The notes: generated by a model from the sequence alone, not told the origin. Counted from the first letter of the stretch, positions 18,883 through 27,939 are shown. The stretch is DNA of 64,000 nucleotides from Tolypothrix tenuis PCC 7101 (GCF_002368295.1 NZ_AP018248.1:7651326-7715325), one strand, 5' to 3'. Program-made: numbers and translations.

Positions 18883-19629
18883 GTGCAGATAGTTAAACGC
18901 AATGTTGAGTTAAGAGTTGATGACAGTTTAATGCGCGTTTATGTCGCATCTCCCAAACCAAGCGGAACCTATCCAGGGATAGTATTTTATAGTGATATTT
19001 ATCAGTTAGGTGGTGCAATGATTCGTCTTGTCAACTACCTGGCTGGTTTTGGCTATGTAGTTGCAGCACCAGAAATTTTTCACCGCACTGAAGCCATTGG
19101 TCATGTAATTGAGCCAGATGATTTAGGGAGAATGCGGGGTAATGACAATGCACGCCGCACTGCGATCGCAGCTTATGATGCAGATACTCGTGCTGTGATT
19201 GATTTTCTCAAAGCTGACAGTGCTGTTGCTTCAGGAAAAATCGGCACTCTCGGCTTTTGTATAGGTGGTCACTTAGCCTTTCGCGCCGCCTTTGAAAGTG
19301 AAATGAAAGCAGTAGCTTGTTGTTACCCTACAGGCATTCCCAGTGGTAAATTAGGTCAGGGAGTCGCTGATACAATCTCACGTGTAGGAGAAATCACAGG
19401 CGAAATGCTGATGGTATTTGGCACTCTTGACCCCCACATCCCAGAAAGCGATCGCCACACTTTAATCACAGCAATTGAAACTACTGGTATCCCCCATCAA
19501 GTTCTCTTATATGAAGCAGAACATACTTTCATGCGTGACGACGGTTATCGCTATGATTCCGCCGCCGCTACCTCAGCTTGGTCAGCAATCACCACTTTCT
19601 TTGAACGCATATTTGCAACTATAAATTAA
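18883..19629 (+). CDS. Dienelactone hydrolase family protein
   Basis: 248 residues, alpha/beta hydrolase fold of the carboxymethylenebutenolidase type. The catalytic triad is visible: Cys126 in GFCIGGH, Asp183 in GTLDPHIP and His214 in EAEHTF. A GTG start is chosen because GGAG lies about eight bases upstream and no better ATG aligns with the family N-terminus (VELRVDDSLMRVYVASPK). Real dienelactone hydrolases open 4-carboxymethylenebutenolide, but in cyanobacteria the substrate is unknown. Stands alone, divergent from the HEAT gene. Confidence 0.88.
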   Translation: MQIVKRNVELRVDDSLMRVYVASPKPSGTYPGIVFYSDIYQLGGAMIRLVNYLAGFGYVVAAPEIFHRTEAIGHVIEPDDLGRMRGNDNARRTAIAAYDADTRAVIDFLKADSAVASGKIGTLGFCIGGHLAFRAAFESEMKAVACCYPTGIPSGKLGQGVADTISRVGEITGEMLMVFGTLDPHIPESDRHTLITAIETTGIPHQVLLYEAEHTFMRDDGYRYDSAAATSAWSAITTFFERIFATIN

Positions 19630-19631
19630 CC

Positions 19632-19728
19632 CCCTCTTTCCCCTTCCCCCTTCCCCATTCCCCATTCCCCAGTCCCCAATCCCCAATCCCCAGTCCCCAA
19701 TCCCCAGTCCCCAGTCCCCAGTCCCGCT
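19632..19728. repeat. CCCCAATCCCCAGT tandem low-complexity run
   Basis: The complement of the GGGGATTGGGGACT series seen after the first TPR-CHAT gene. It follows the hydrolase stop by a few bases. Confidence 0.75.
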
Positions 19729-19845
19729 TGACTGCTAGGATTATTTGCAATTAAGGTAGTGTTTCGACAGCGATCGCTGTGTTTAACCTTACATCTACCC
19801 AGTGAGTAAACAAGTAAAAACTACCAAAAAATCAGGGGCAAAACA

Positions 19846-20241
19846 TTGAAACAAGAGCAAATCATCCTGGGAAGCATCACCGCTACAGTATCCGCAATGG
19901 GGCTGGGATATTTAGGCGCACAATATTTGAATCAAACCACAATGTATACTGTTGCTGGTGCCATGATGGGACTGGGTGCAACAGTACAAATTCGGCAACT
20001 CAAGCCCAAATCTAAACCGCAAACACCAAGGTTACTATTATTACCGGCTGCTTCATCAATTCCTGTGCATGATGAACCACAGCCACAGCTCATGCAACCA
20101 CTTTTTCAGCCCATAGAACAAAGTGTTGAGCAGCATCATGAGATTATTGAACTTGAGCCAAGTACAGAAGTTATAGAAGTTAGATCGGAAGTCGATCCAG
20201 TAATTGAACGCTTTCTAAAGCTGGGTTTGGAAGAATTTTAA
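19846..20241 (+). CDS. Conserved hypothetical protein with glycine-rich membrane segment
   Basis: 131 residues from a TTG start with CAGGGG nine to fourteen bases upstream. Residues 6-48 form one or two short Gly-rich hydrophobic helices (GSITATVSAMGLGYLGAQYL, then TVAGAMMGLGA), resembling glycine-zipper membrane segments. The rest is Pro/Glu/Gln-rich and likely disordered, ending in VDPVIERFLKLGLEEF, which may be a short helix. No known domain. Function unknown. Confidence 0.6.
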   Translation: MKQEQIILGSITATVSAMGLGYLGAQYLNQTTMYTVAGAMMGLGATVQIRQLKPKSKPQTPRLLLLPAASSIPVHDEPQPQLMQPLFQPIEQSVEQHHEIIELEPSTEVIEVRSEVDPVIERFLKLGLEEF

Positions 20242-20395
20242 TATTTGAGGGACTGGGGACTGGTGACTGGGGATTGGGGACAAATGCCAAACACCAAATA
20301 CCAAACTTGCTTGTTCGTGTTGAGTAATTTATAGTTGGCGATCGCACTCAACACCGAACAAGCCGAACTTGCAACAGAAAAATCTCGGCTTTGAG

Positions 20396-20599
20396 CTACA
20401 TTTCACCACCAATCACTTCTAAAGGAATCTCCTCGGGATTGCCAATTAGATGCCAAAACAGCGTAATATCTCCTGCAGCATTGGCAATAAACTGTAATTT
20501 CTCCGTTGTCGCACCATTATCCATCTCAACTAAAAAATTTTTAGCTGCGAGAATTGTGCTTTCTTCTCTCAAGGTTTTCCACTCGGCTTTTTTAACCAT
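20396..20599 (-). CDS. Small hypothetical protein
   Basis: 67 residues, MVKKAEWKTLREESTIL at the start. ATG preceded by TTTTGGGGTAAAG, a strong ribosome-binding site. Composition is that of a soluble globular protein with an acidic C-terminus (NPEEIPLEVIGGEM). A frame is open on the opposite strand, but the Shine-Dalgarno sequence and natural composition favour this one. Confidence 0.5.
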   Translation of the reverse strand: MVKKAEWKTLREESTILAAKNFLVEMDNGATTEKLQFIANAAGDITLFWHLIGNPEEIPLEVIGGEM

Positions 20600-21111
20600 C
20601 TTTACCCCAAAAGATTCAAAAGATTAAATTTAAATTTATTTTTATAATGCTCAAAATACTCTTGAGTTCGCATCAACCTTGAGTATCATGTCTACTGGTC
20701 GTAAGTCTTATTAAATACTTCTTTGTGTTACATATAACCTCTGAGAATATGCGACAAAAATGCATCGCGCAGGTACGCGATCGCTTGATGTTTATAAAAC
20801 AAGTATTAGAATTGACTGCTATACAACTTACCAGAAAAGTGTCCAATAGCACAATAACTGCATACCCATCATCAAATTGTGGGTTGAGCTTTTGTTCCCA
20901 GGTCTCTCAAGTACTGTCTCCAGGTAAGCCTTGCAGTCTAACATAAGTTGCGACGCACCCCTAAATTTCACTGCAAAAACCAGAAAAACTCTCACTATAA
21001 AAGTGAGAGTTTAAACGCACGCAATTGTTGTTTAGACTATGAATTATCAGAGTAATGGGAATAAAGCAAAGTACAGGTAACTTGTTTTAAAATTTTCTCA
21101 CTTCAGCAAGA
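20600..21111. other. Intergenic stretch without a convincing gene
   Basis: A/T-rich, between two minus-strand small genes. One 73-codon frame (20725-20946) has no ribosome-binding site and no natural composition. The only structured feature is the hairpin at 20986-21012. Confidence 0.6.
20986..21012. terminator. 10-bp stem hairpin, possible terminator
   Basis: AAACTCTCAC and GTGAGAGTTT pair perfectly around a 7-nt loop TATAAAA. The A and T runs at the ends make it usable as a terminator in both directions. A longer hairpin with the same CACTCTC/GAGAGTG core lies at 39736. Confidence 0.45.
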
Positions 21112-21333
21112 TTAAATTCTGACATAGTGAGCCGGAACCCATTTGCGACCATATCTTGTTTGTTCCCAATGTCCAGGAATTAACTTTTGGTGAACAACTG
21201 GACGTGGACGGATAACAACATTATTGTGACGAACAGTTGGTCTCACAATAATTTGTGCTGCAGAAGCTTGGGAAGGTAAAGACGCAATTGCAAATGGTAA
21301 AGCTAGTAACGAACCGAAAAGAATACGTTTCAT
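21112..21333 (-). CDS. Small secreted protein with WVPAHY-type C-terminal motif
   Basis: 73 residues from the ATG at 21333, which has GGAGA seven bases upstream; an earlier in-frame ATG at 21351 is less likely. A signal peptide is obvious (MKRILFGSLLALPFAIASL, cut after SQASA). The mature part is basic and ends in PGHWEQTRYGRKWVPAHYVRI-like sequence, related to the short 'W-x-PGHW' motifs of periplasmic cyanobacterial and proteobacterial proteins. Function unknown. Confidence 0.7.
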   Translation of the reverse strand: MKRILFGSLLALPFAIASLPSQASAAQIIVRPTVRHNNVVIRPRPVVHQKLIPGHWEQTRYGRKWVPAHYVRI

Positions 21334-21611
21334 AATTGAATCTCCTGTCAATTGATTTGAGTTTTATATTCTACAGTTTTGCTAAATAATCTTAAGCTAA
21401 CAACTTTATATTCAAAGTGATTTAGCTATATTCAAATTAATTTAGTTTTCCTGTATGCTTTAATTCTAGAAGATTAAATATCTAATTTTTTAGGAAGAAA
21501 GTCATATTTTCACTATTATAAAAGTCATACTTAATATCTAATTAAATAAAAAAGGTGAGCAAATAAATGCCCACCAGTAACACCTCACGCATCAAATCAA
21601 AATTTGAAAAT

Positions 21612-22073
21612 TTAATTGGATGAACCTTGCCTCCTAGAGCTACGGTTTTGTTGCAATTTGGCTTTTTGCTCTGGAGTAAGAATCCCTTGAAATTGTTGCC
21701 TTTGGTTACGTTGAATTTCGCGAATCTTTTGTTTTTGCTCTGCTGATAAATTGAGCGATCGCAGTACCCTAAATTGCTGACCCTGACTAGCCGATTTAAA
21801 TTTTTCTTGCTGTTCAGGAGTTAAAACAGCCAGTATTTTAGCTTGGGTTTGCTCACCTATCTGCTTTGCTTGGGCTTTTTGTGCGTCAGTTAAATTTAGG
21901 TCAGCTATTCTCTCTAAGGGCGTAGATACATTTGTCGCAGCCCCATCACTTGTATTTTCAGTAGAGTTATTGGGAGCCACAGAGTTACTTGGTGATGATA
22001 ATTGACAACCCGCAGTTAAAATCGCGATCGTCACTGCACCTAATAACAGCTTGAAATTAAATTTATGCTCCAT
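21612..22073 (-). CDS. Spy/CpxP-like lipoprotein (LTxxQ motifs)
   Basis: 153 residues. The signal peptide ends in a lipobox, LTAGC, with Cys23 the likely lipidated residue. After a Ser/Asn-rich linker come three repeats of the LTxxQ type: LTDAQKAQ, LTPEQQEKF and LSAEQKQK, then LTPEQKAKL. These are diagnostic of the Spy/CpxP/ZraP periplasmic family, which bind misfolded proteins or metals and sense envelope stress. ATG start with TCTCC complement (GGAGA) seven bases upstream. Same strand as the neighbouring small secreted protein but 260 bp away. Confidence 0.8.
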   Translation of the reverse strand: MEHKFNFKLLLGAVTIAILTAGCQLSSPSNSVAPNNSTENTSDGAATNVSTPLERIADLNLTDAQKAQAKQIGEQTQAKILAVLTPEQQEKFKSASQGQQFRVLRSLNLSAEQKQKIREIQRNQRQQFQGILTPEQKAKLQQNRSSRRQGSSN

Positions 22074-22290
22074 AAATATATCTCCTGTAGAAATGGAAAT
22101 AAATTAAATCAACGTAATTCTTATAAGACTATATTCGATTTCTGCAATAAACTTATCTGAAGAATTATTTACTAAATCCTCCTTGAAGCAAACAACAAAT
22201 ACTCTATCTATATTTCCTGGGCAAGTATACAGGCTTATTTCAAAAATCAATCCTGATATATACTTATTTTTGCGTTAATAGCAAGATAGA

Positions 22291-22442
22291 TATAGGAATC
22301 CGATTTGATTTCTGAAAAAATCTAAGTATATGTAGGGTGCGTTATCACGAAGTGTAACGCACCGTGTTCTAGGCTTTGGTGCGTTGCGCTGCGCGACAAC
22401 ACACCCTACGTATTTGTTCAAAAATCAAATATGAATCCTATA
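22291..22442. repeat. 152-bp MITE-like element with TA ends
   Basis: Starts TATAGGAATCCGATTTGATT and ends ...AATCAAATATGAATCCTATA, an imperfect inverted repeat of about 25 bp. Inside is a hairpin of GTAGGGTGCGTTA and its complement ACACACCCTAC. A second copy of nearly equal length lies at 57211-57360. The TA ends are what IS630/Tc1-type elements produce; this relation is inferred. Confidence 0.65.
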
Positions 22443-23011
22443 GCTTTAAGATACACATAAATACTTTCAAATTATCCAGGATGTTTACACTTATTGAAGC
22501 TCTATTATGACTAACAGATTTAGACTCAAATAATGAATTCAATTTCTTATTAACGCTTATTTATTTAAAAAATAATCATGACAATAGTCACGAATAGAAC
22601 CATGACTTTTTGCATAAAATTAAATTCTCAATTTTTATCAATCAAATTTATACTGATACCCAACTCAAAAATAATTTAAAAAATCCAGCGTATTTCATGT
22701 AAATAAGGTAAGCAGATAGGGGCATGGGCAATGCGAAACTCAGCATTTGGGACTTCAAAACCCCTCCGCGCCACTCCGCGCTACCTTTGCGATACTTTGC
22801 GTTTAAAAACCCTCTTGCTGATCATCACGAAACATCGGTAATTCAATTCCTTCAATTCCTTTCCCCTTTTACCTTTCCCCTTTCCCCCGTATTTCTTAAT
22901 ATTCCAGTATTGATAACTTTTTCTACAACCAGACTCTTGACTTCCAGTAAATATATGAGAAGCTAATAGTTAGGCTATCTAAATTAATTCTCAAGGAAGT
23001 GCATCTGACTT
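22443..23011. other. Intergenic region upstream of the exporter operon
   Basis: A/T-rich with a pyrimidine run (CTTTTACCTTTCCCC) near 22870. A frame at 22724-22966 is open but has no ribosome-binding site and covers the low-complexity run. The promoter of the ABC operon is expected here; I cannot place it. Confidence 0.5.
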
Positions 23012-23866
23012 GTGACGAAACTGACAGGAAGAGCAGACCGAATGGAAACTGCTACTAACTTTCCGAAATCGGTCATATTGGAAACTCACGAACTCACACG
23101 CCGTTTTGACAGCTTTACTGCTGTTGATGGCTTGAATTTATCTGTAGCAGCAGGTGAAGTATTCGGCTTACTTGGCCCCAATGGAGCAGGGAAAAGCACA
23201 GTAATTAAGATGTTGACAACCCTACTACCGCCCAGTGCTGGTAGAGGAACCATAGCTGGTTATGATGTAACTCATCAATCTCAGGCTGTGAGAAGAGCTA
23301 TTGGTTATGTACCACAAGCGCTTTCTGCTGATGGGAGTCTTACAGGCTATGAAAATCTCTTAATCTTTGCCAAGCTGTATGACATTCCGTCTCAGCGTCG
23401 CCAACAGCGCATCCGTGATGTGCTGGAATTTATGGGTTTAGAGGAAGTCGCCCATCGTTTGGTGAGAAATTATTCTGGGGGGATGATTCGCAAATTAGAA
23501 ATTGCCCAATCCATCTTGCATCGTCCGCAAATTATGTTCCTCGATGAGCCAACAGTGGGACTCGATCCGGTGGCGCGCAACCAAGTCTGGAATTTGGTAC
23601 AGGAACTCCGTGAAGATTACGGCACAACTATATTTTTAACTACTCACTTTTTAGAAGAAGCAGACAGTTTGTGCGATCGCGTAGCGATTATGAATCAGGG
23701 TAAGGTGATTACAACTGGCTCACCCACAGATTTAAAAGCTGCTTTAGATACACCAAACGCCACTTTGGATGATGTGTTTATTCACTATACAGGGGCCGAA
23801 TTAGCATCAGGAGTTAGTTATCGTGACACAGCAAGAACCAGACGTAATGCTCAACGGTTGGGTTGA
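23012..23866 (+). CDS. ABC transporter ATPase, DrrA (daunorubicin resistance) type
   Basis: 284 residues. Walker A GPNGAGKST (55-63), signature YSGGMIRK (about 150), Walker B IMFLDEPTVGLDP and the switch His in TTHFLEEAD are all present. It powers the adjacent ABC-2 permease, with which it overlaps by 44 bp. The GTG at 23012 is used; an ATG at 23042 (METATNFPKS) is an equally possible start and fits the family length better. Substrate not predictable; relatives export antibiotics or lipids. Confidence 0.88.
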   Translation: MTKLTGRADRMETATNFPKSVILETHELTRRFDSFTAVDGLNLSVAAGEVFGLLGPNGAGKSTVIKMLTTLLPPSAGRGTIAGYDVTHQSQAVRRAIGYVPQALSADGSLTGYENLLIFAKLYDIPSQRRQQRIRDVLEFMGLEEVAHRLVRNYSGGMIRKLEIAQSILHRPQIMFLDEPTVGLDPVARNQVWNLVQELREDYGTTIFLTTHFLEEADSLCDRVAIMNQGKVITTGSPTDLKAALDTPNATLDDVFIHYTGAELASGVSYRDTARTRRNAQRLG

Positions 23867-24677
23867 TCCTCGGACTAGAAAGAGAGGTAATTTTAATTCT
23901 GCGATCGCACAATTATTTAGCAAGACTCTTGTCATCGCTGAACTAGAAATACGTAAACTGCGCCACGATCCCTATGATTTAATAATTCGGGGCGTACAAC
24001 CTGCATTGTGGCTGTTAGTTTTTGGGCAAGTTTTCACCCGCACTCGCGCTATCCCCACGGGAGACTTATCTTATTTAGAATTTATGGCTCCGGGGATTTT
24101 GGCTCAAAGCGTACTTTTTGTAGCCATTTTCACTGGTGGAATGACGCTAATTTGGGAGCGAGATTTAGGAATTGTGCATAAATTCCTCGCTAGTCCTGTA
24201 CCCCGCGCTGCAATGGTGCTGGGTAAAGCCGTAGCCTGTGGAGTCAGGAGCTTATCACAAATAGTCATTATCTATGGATTAGCGCTGCTGTTGGGTGTCA
24301 AGCTCAACCTGCATCCCTGGGCTATTCTCGAAGTCGTGATAATTGTGCTGTTAGGTGCAGCCTGTTTTTGTATTTTTTCATTAATTATTGGCTGTTTGGT
24401 AAGAAGTAGAGAAAGGTTTACAGGTATAGGGCAATTAATTACTATGCCCTTGTTTTTTGCGAGTAATGCCATCTATCCCTTATCACTCATGCCAGGATGG
24501 TTGCATCTAATTTCTAGTATCAATCCCTTAACTTATGAAGTTGATGCCTTACGCGGTGCAATGATCGCTCATGGCTCCAGTATCTATGGGTTTGGTCTGG
24601 ACTGTACAATTCTCTTGCTAACATTAATAGGCTTGACTATCATCTGTGGAAGATTGTACCCACGGGTGGCTATGTAA
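23823..24677 (+). CDS. ABC-2 type permease, DrrB type
   Basis: 284 residues with six predicted membrane segments. It has the family's central motif region (ALLLGVKLNLHPWAILEVV) and a C-terminal IYPLSLMPGWL followed by NPLTYEVDALRG, the ABC2 signature of DrrB/NodJ proteins. Begins with GTG inside the ATPase gene, so translation is probably coupled. Forms the membrane part of the exporter. Confidence 0.88.
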   Translation: MTQQEPDVMLNGWVDPRTRKRGNFNSAIAQLFSKTLVIAELEIRKLRHDPYDLIIRGVQPALWLLVFGQVFTRTRAIPTGDLSYLEFMAPGILAQSVLFVAIFTGGMTLIWERDLGIVHKFLASPVPRAAMVLGKAVACGVRSLSQIVIIYGLALLLGVKLNLHPWAILEVVIIVLLGAACFCIFSLIIGCLVRSRERFTGIGQLITMPLFFASNAIYPLSLMPGWLHLISSINPLTYEVDALRGAMIAHGSSIYGFGLDCTILLLTLIGLTIICGRLYPRVAM

Positions 24678-24690
24678 TTAGGAGAAAAAG

Positions 24691-25155
24691 ATGCCCAAGC
24701 TCGGAAAACCCACGGAAGAATGTGCTGCGAGAGTAATGGAAACAGTTCCCTTGCTGATGCGGTTTATCCGAGCAGATATGCGTAGTCACAATGCTGAATC
24801 TCTGTCGATACCTCAGTTGCGATCGCTAGCTTTTCTCAACCGCAATCCTGGTGCATCATTATCTGAGGTAGCAGAGCATTTAGGAGTTACTTGCGCTACA
24901 GCATCAACCACCATTGAACGCTTAGTACAACGCGATTTAGTGCAGCGTACAGATCATCCTCAAGAACGGCGGCGAATAGTTTTGAATTTAACAGAATCAG
25001 GAAAATTTCTGTTACTGCAATCCCAAGCAACTACTCGCGCTCATATTGCCGATATTCTTGATGGTCTGACACCAGAACAAATATCACAAATTGAAGCAGG
25101 GTTGACTCTACTAAAAAATGTCTTTGAGCAAACAGAAGTTAAAAAAGCTCCTTAA
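24691..25155 (+). CDS. MarR-family transcriptional regulator
   Basis: 154 residues. Winged helix: helix-turn-helix LSEVAEHLGVTCATASTTIERL (about residues 68-89), then wing QRTDHPQERRRIVLNL, a classical MarR pattern. ATG with GGAGAAAAAG directly upstream. Located inside the exporter operon, 13 bp after the permease and overlapping the next gene by 38 bp. It likely represses the operon and responds to the exported compound; that is inferred from position. Confidence 0.88.
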   Translation: MPKLGKPTEECAARVMETVPLLMRFIRADMRSHNAESLSIPQLRSLAFLNRNPGASLSEVAEHLGVTCATASTTIERLVQRDLVQRTDHPQERRRIVLNLTESGKFLLLQSQATTRAHIADILDGLTPEQISQIEAGLTLLKNVFEQTEVKKAP

Positions 25156-26389
25156 TCTAGAGGGAAAACAACACGACTCCTTTGCAGCATTAAGGTTTCG
25201 CGATTATCGATTATTTACTATTGGGCGGGTAGTACTGTTTACAGGCTCACAAATGCAAACAGTAGCTATCGGTTGGGAACTCTATGAACGTACCAACTCA
25301 GCGATGGTATTAGGTGGGGTAGGACTGGCGCAAGTTGTCCCAATGATTGCCCTGACATTAATTGCTGGCCATGTGGCTGACAGACGCGATCGCAAACTTA
25401 CCACATTACTATCTATTCTACTGCTGGCTTTTTGCTCCTTGGCTTTGGCAGTAGTTTCCTATACTCAAGGTGCAATTAGTCTTTTTTATACCTGCTTGGT
25501 CTTCTCAGGTGTAGCTAGAGCGTTCTTAAAGCCTGCAAGCGATGCGATGATGTGGCAGTTGATACCTACAAGTGCCTTTACCAATGCCGCTACTTGGAAT
25601 AGTACCAGCTTTCAGTTAGCGACAGTGATCGGCCCAGCTTTAGGAGGATTTGCGATCGCAGCTTTTGGAAATGCTACAAGCGTATATATATTAGCGGCTG
25701 TGGCAGCATTTTTATGTTTTGCCTTAACATTGCCAATTAAACAGCAAAACACCACTCTTTCTAAAGAACCAATCTCACTCAAAGCCTTAGCTGGGGGCGC
25801 TGAATTTGTCTGGAAAAATCAGATAATCTTAGCGGCAATTACCCTAGATATGTTTGCAGTCTTACTAGGTGGTGCAGTAGCCTTATTACCCATCTTTGCC
25901 AAGGATATTTTGCACGTCGGCCCTGTAGAGTTGGGGTATCTGCAAGCTGCCCCTTCCATAGGTGCGCTGATTATGGCGGTAACTTTAGCACATCTGCCAC
26001 CCATGCGTAAAGCTGGGCCAGCCTTACTTTGGTCTGTGGTAGGTTTTGGGGTAGTAACGATTATCTTTGGCTTATCGCGCTGGTTTTGGCTGTCGTTGCT
26101 AATGCTGGCGTTAAGTGGCGCATTAGATAGTATTAGTGTTGTGATTCGCCATACCTTAGTTCAGATTCGCACACCTAACCATTTACGCGGTCGAGTTGCA
26201 GCAATTAATAGTGTGTTTATTAGCGCTTCCAATGAATTAGGGGGCTTTGAGTCAGGTTTAGCGGCGGCTTTATTCGGCCCAATAGTTTCCGTTGTTGGTG
26301 GTGGAATTGGCACAATTCTGGTTGTGGTTGCAACCGCGATGATTTGGCCAGAGATGCGAAAGTTAGGGGCGTTGCATGAGTATGAGTAA
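25118..26389 (+). CDS. Major facilitator superfamily exporter (EntS/MFS_3 type)
   Basis: 423 residues with about 10-12 hydrophobic segments. The loop motif GHVADRRDRKL between helices 2 and 3 is the MFS signature. The N-terminal FAALRFRDYRLFTIGRVV is typical of the MFS_3/EntS group, which exports siderophores and drugs. Starts inside marR. Last gene of the exporter operon. Confidence 0.85.
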   Translation: MSLSKQKLKKLLNLEGKQHDSFAALRFRDYRLFTIGRVVLFTGSQMQTVAIGWELYERTNSAMVLGGVGLAQVVPMIALTLIAGHVADRRDRKLTTLLSILLLAFCSLALAVVSYTQGAISLFYTCLVFSGVARAFLKPASDAMMWQLIPTSAFTNAATWNSTSFQLATVIGPALGGFAIAAFGNATSVYILAAVAAFLCFALTLPIKQQNTTLSKEPISLKALAGGAEFVWKNQIILAAITLDMFAVLLGGAVALLPIFAKDILHVGPVELGYLQAAPSIGALIMAVTLAHLPPMRKAGPALLWSVVGFGVVTIIFGLSRWFWLSLLMLALSGALDSISVVIRHTLVQIRTPNHLRGRVAAINSVFISASNELGGFESGLAAALFGPIVSVVGGGIGTILVVVATAMIWPEMRKLGALHEYE

Positions 26390-26439
26390 AAACAAGTAGA
26401 TTGGCATAATAAGTTCTAAATAGGTCAATAGAATTAAAA

Positions 26440-26469
26440 TTCTGTATAATATGACCATATTATACAGAA
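26440..26469. promoter_or_regulatory. Perfect 14-bp inverted repeat upstream of the toxin-antitoxin pair
   Basis: TTCTGTATAATATG and CATATTATACAGAA are separated by two bases. The arms contain TATAAT, so the site could be a promoter with an overlapping operator. It is 92 bp before the antitoxin start, which suits autoregulation. It also follows the MFS stop by 51 bp and could act as a terminator. Confidence 0.5.
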
Positions 26470-26560
26470 AAATTCTGTTTCCTCAGGGATAGAATAATTT
26501 TAGAGAACAGATAACATCATCAGATGTAAATAAAATTGGTCGAATCTGAGGACAGAGATC

Positions 26561-26752
26561 ATGACTGCTCTAGTACAAGAACTATTAAACACTTTTGAGC
26601 AATTGACAGATTCAGAAAGACTAGAGTTTGCATCAGAAATTTTAAAGCGCATAATTCACTTAGATTTTCCGCCTTTATCTGATGAAGATTTAATTCTAAA
26701 TGCTGAAGGGATTTTTTTAGAGTTAGATCAACGAGAATCTGCTCATGAGTAG
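26561..26752 (+). CDS. Antitoxin-like small protein
   Basis: 63 residues, acidic and helical (MTALVQELLNTFEQLTDSER). ATG with GAGGACAG upstream. Its stop overlaps the ATG of a MazF-type toxin start by 8 bp (ATGAGTAG), the usual arrangement of type II pairs. It resembles the short antitoxins linked to PemK/MazF in cyanobacteria. The role is inferred mainly from the pairing. Confidence 0.7.
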   Translation: MTALVQELLNTFEQLTDSERLEFASEILKRIIHLDFPPLSDEDLILNAEGIFLELDQRESAHE

Positions 26753-26906
26753 TCCTGATCGTGGTGAAGTTTGGCTTGTCGATTTAGGCTATGTAGCGAA
26801 AGTTAGACCATGTTTGGTAATTAGTGTTCCTGCTCTAGATCAAGATCGTGCCTTATCATCGGCTTTAATCCCACATAACAACCAGCCCACGGGGTTCAAG
26901 ATTTAA
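26745..26906 (+). pseudogene. MazF/PemK-type toxin, truncated at 53 codons
   Basis: The first 45 residues are a clear MazF/PemK N-terminus: RGEVWLVDLG, then KVRPCLVISVPALDQDRAL and LIPH. This includes the conserved Arg before PCLVI. The full family is about 110 residues. The frame then leaves the family sequence and stops (TGFKI then TAA) 13 bp before a 21-bp repeat array. The second half, including the Thr/Ser-rich active-site strand, is missing. Probably inactive, so the antitoxin is left without a partner. Not a sequencing slip that I can prove: shifting frame gives only a few family-like residues before the repeats. Confidence 0.8.
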
Positions 26907-26918
26907 CGTTGAGCGATC

Positions 26919-27190
26919 GCATCGGCTTTTTATATTAATCATCAGTCTGCAATTGAATTGCATCGCCCTGTAATGCCATTGCATCGGCTCGTTATATTAA
27001 TGCATCGCCCTGTAATGCCATTGCATCGGCTCGTTATATTAATGCATCGACCTGTAATGCCATTGCATCGGCTCGTTATATTAATACATCGCCCTGTAAT
27101 GCCATTGCATCGGCTTGTTATATTAATGCATCGACCTGCAATTGAATTGCATCGCCCTGCAATGCGATCGCATCAACTGGTTTTGTAACA
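26919..27190. repeat. 21-bp tandem repeat array C (about 13 units, two alternating types)
   Basis: Units begin GCATCG. Two types alternate: GCATCGCCCTGTAATGCCAT plus T, and GCATCGGCTCGTTATATTAA plus T, so there is also a 42-bp higher-order period. It lies directly after the truncated toxin. Reading frames across it are repeat artefacts. Confidence 0.9.
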
Positions 27191-27219
27191 TTAAGCCACA
27201 TGATATTTGAGCAAATCCA

Positions 27220-27939
27220 CTACCCTAGGTATGTATTCAGCATCAAATTAGATTGCTCTGTTGCGGGTGAAGAATGCTGTGTAAATGCTGCAAGTTGAGC
27301 AACCATCTCAGCACGAGAGGAAACTTCAAGCTTACGAAACATTCTTTTTAGTGCTTGTTTCACAGAATTTTCAGTAATCCAAAGTTGATGACCGATTTCG
27401 GCGTTGGTGTAACCTAACGCCACTAATTCAGCAATTTGCAATTCCCGAGGCGTTAAACGATCGCACTTGAAATTATAAGATTGCGATCGCATTGTCGCAT
27501 TCCAAATCGAGAGGTGCAGACACAGCGCACTTAAATCTGCTAAATTCTGGGCATCAAATGCAGTCATTTTCTGTTCGCGGGTAAAGCCAATTGCACCTAC
27601 TAATTTTCCCTGACTGACAATCGGCCCTGCCATGACGTGCCAATGATCGCTGCGTGGACAAATCATTCTCCAGACATGGGGTGATGTCACTAAGGCTTCA
27701 TGAACCGGAGTATGACGTTCCACCAAGTAACGTGCAACTGGATTATGTTCGATTGATAGTGCAATTTCTAGTATTTTCTGTAACTTGCGATCTAAAAGGC
27801 GCAGCTGATCGAAGAAGAAAATGCCACATTTTTTAGTCGTAAAATACTCACCAAGTTTCGGCACAACTTGCGATCGCAATTCCTGTTCATTATGGGCCTG
27901 GTTGATGGCTTCAAAGAGCATCTGCAAGGAATTTCTCAT
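27220..27939 (-). CDS. LuxR-family regulator with GAF-like sensor
   Basis: 239 residues. The N-terminal 150 residues look like a GAF sensor (MAGPIVSQGKLVGAIGFTRE). The C-terminal helix-turn-helix is LuxR/NarL type: LTPRELQIAELVALGYTNAE, then ITENSVKQALKRMFRKLEV. Divergently transcribed from the rhodanese gene, with 96 bp between the starts, so it may control that gene. Ligand unknown. Confidence 0.85.
   Translation of the reverse strand: MRNSLQMLFEAINQAHNEQELRSQVVPKLGEYFTTKKCGIFFFDQLRLLDRKLQKILEIALSIEHNPVARYLVERHTPVHEALVTSPHVWRMICPRSDHWHVMAGPIVSQGKLVGAIGFTREQKMTAFDAQNLADLSALCLHLSIWNATMRSQSYNFKCDRLTPRELQIAELVALGYTNAEIGHQLWITENSVKQALKRMFRKLEVSSRAEMVAQLAAFTQHSSPATEQSNLMLNTYLG

Noticed and set aside
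20725..20946. 73-codon plus-strand frame
   Set aside because: No ribosome-binding site, no recognisable composition, crosses A/T-rich intergenic sequence.
22724..22966. 80-codon plus-strand frame upstream of the ABC operon
   Set aside because: Covers pyrimidine low-complexity sequence and has no ribosome-binding site.
26907..26960. Frameshifted second half of the MazF toxin
   Set aside because: Only a few family-like residues (GVQDL) can be read before the 21-bp array; not enough to restore the protein.
26958..27188. 76-codon frame through 21-bp array C
   Set aside because: Repeat artefact, as above.
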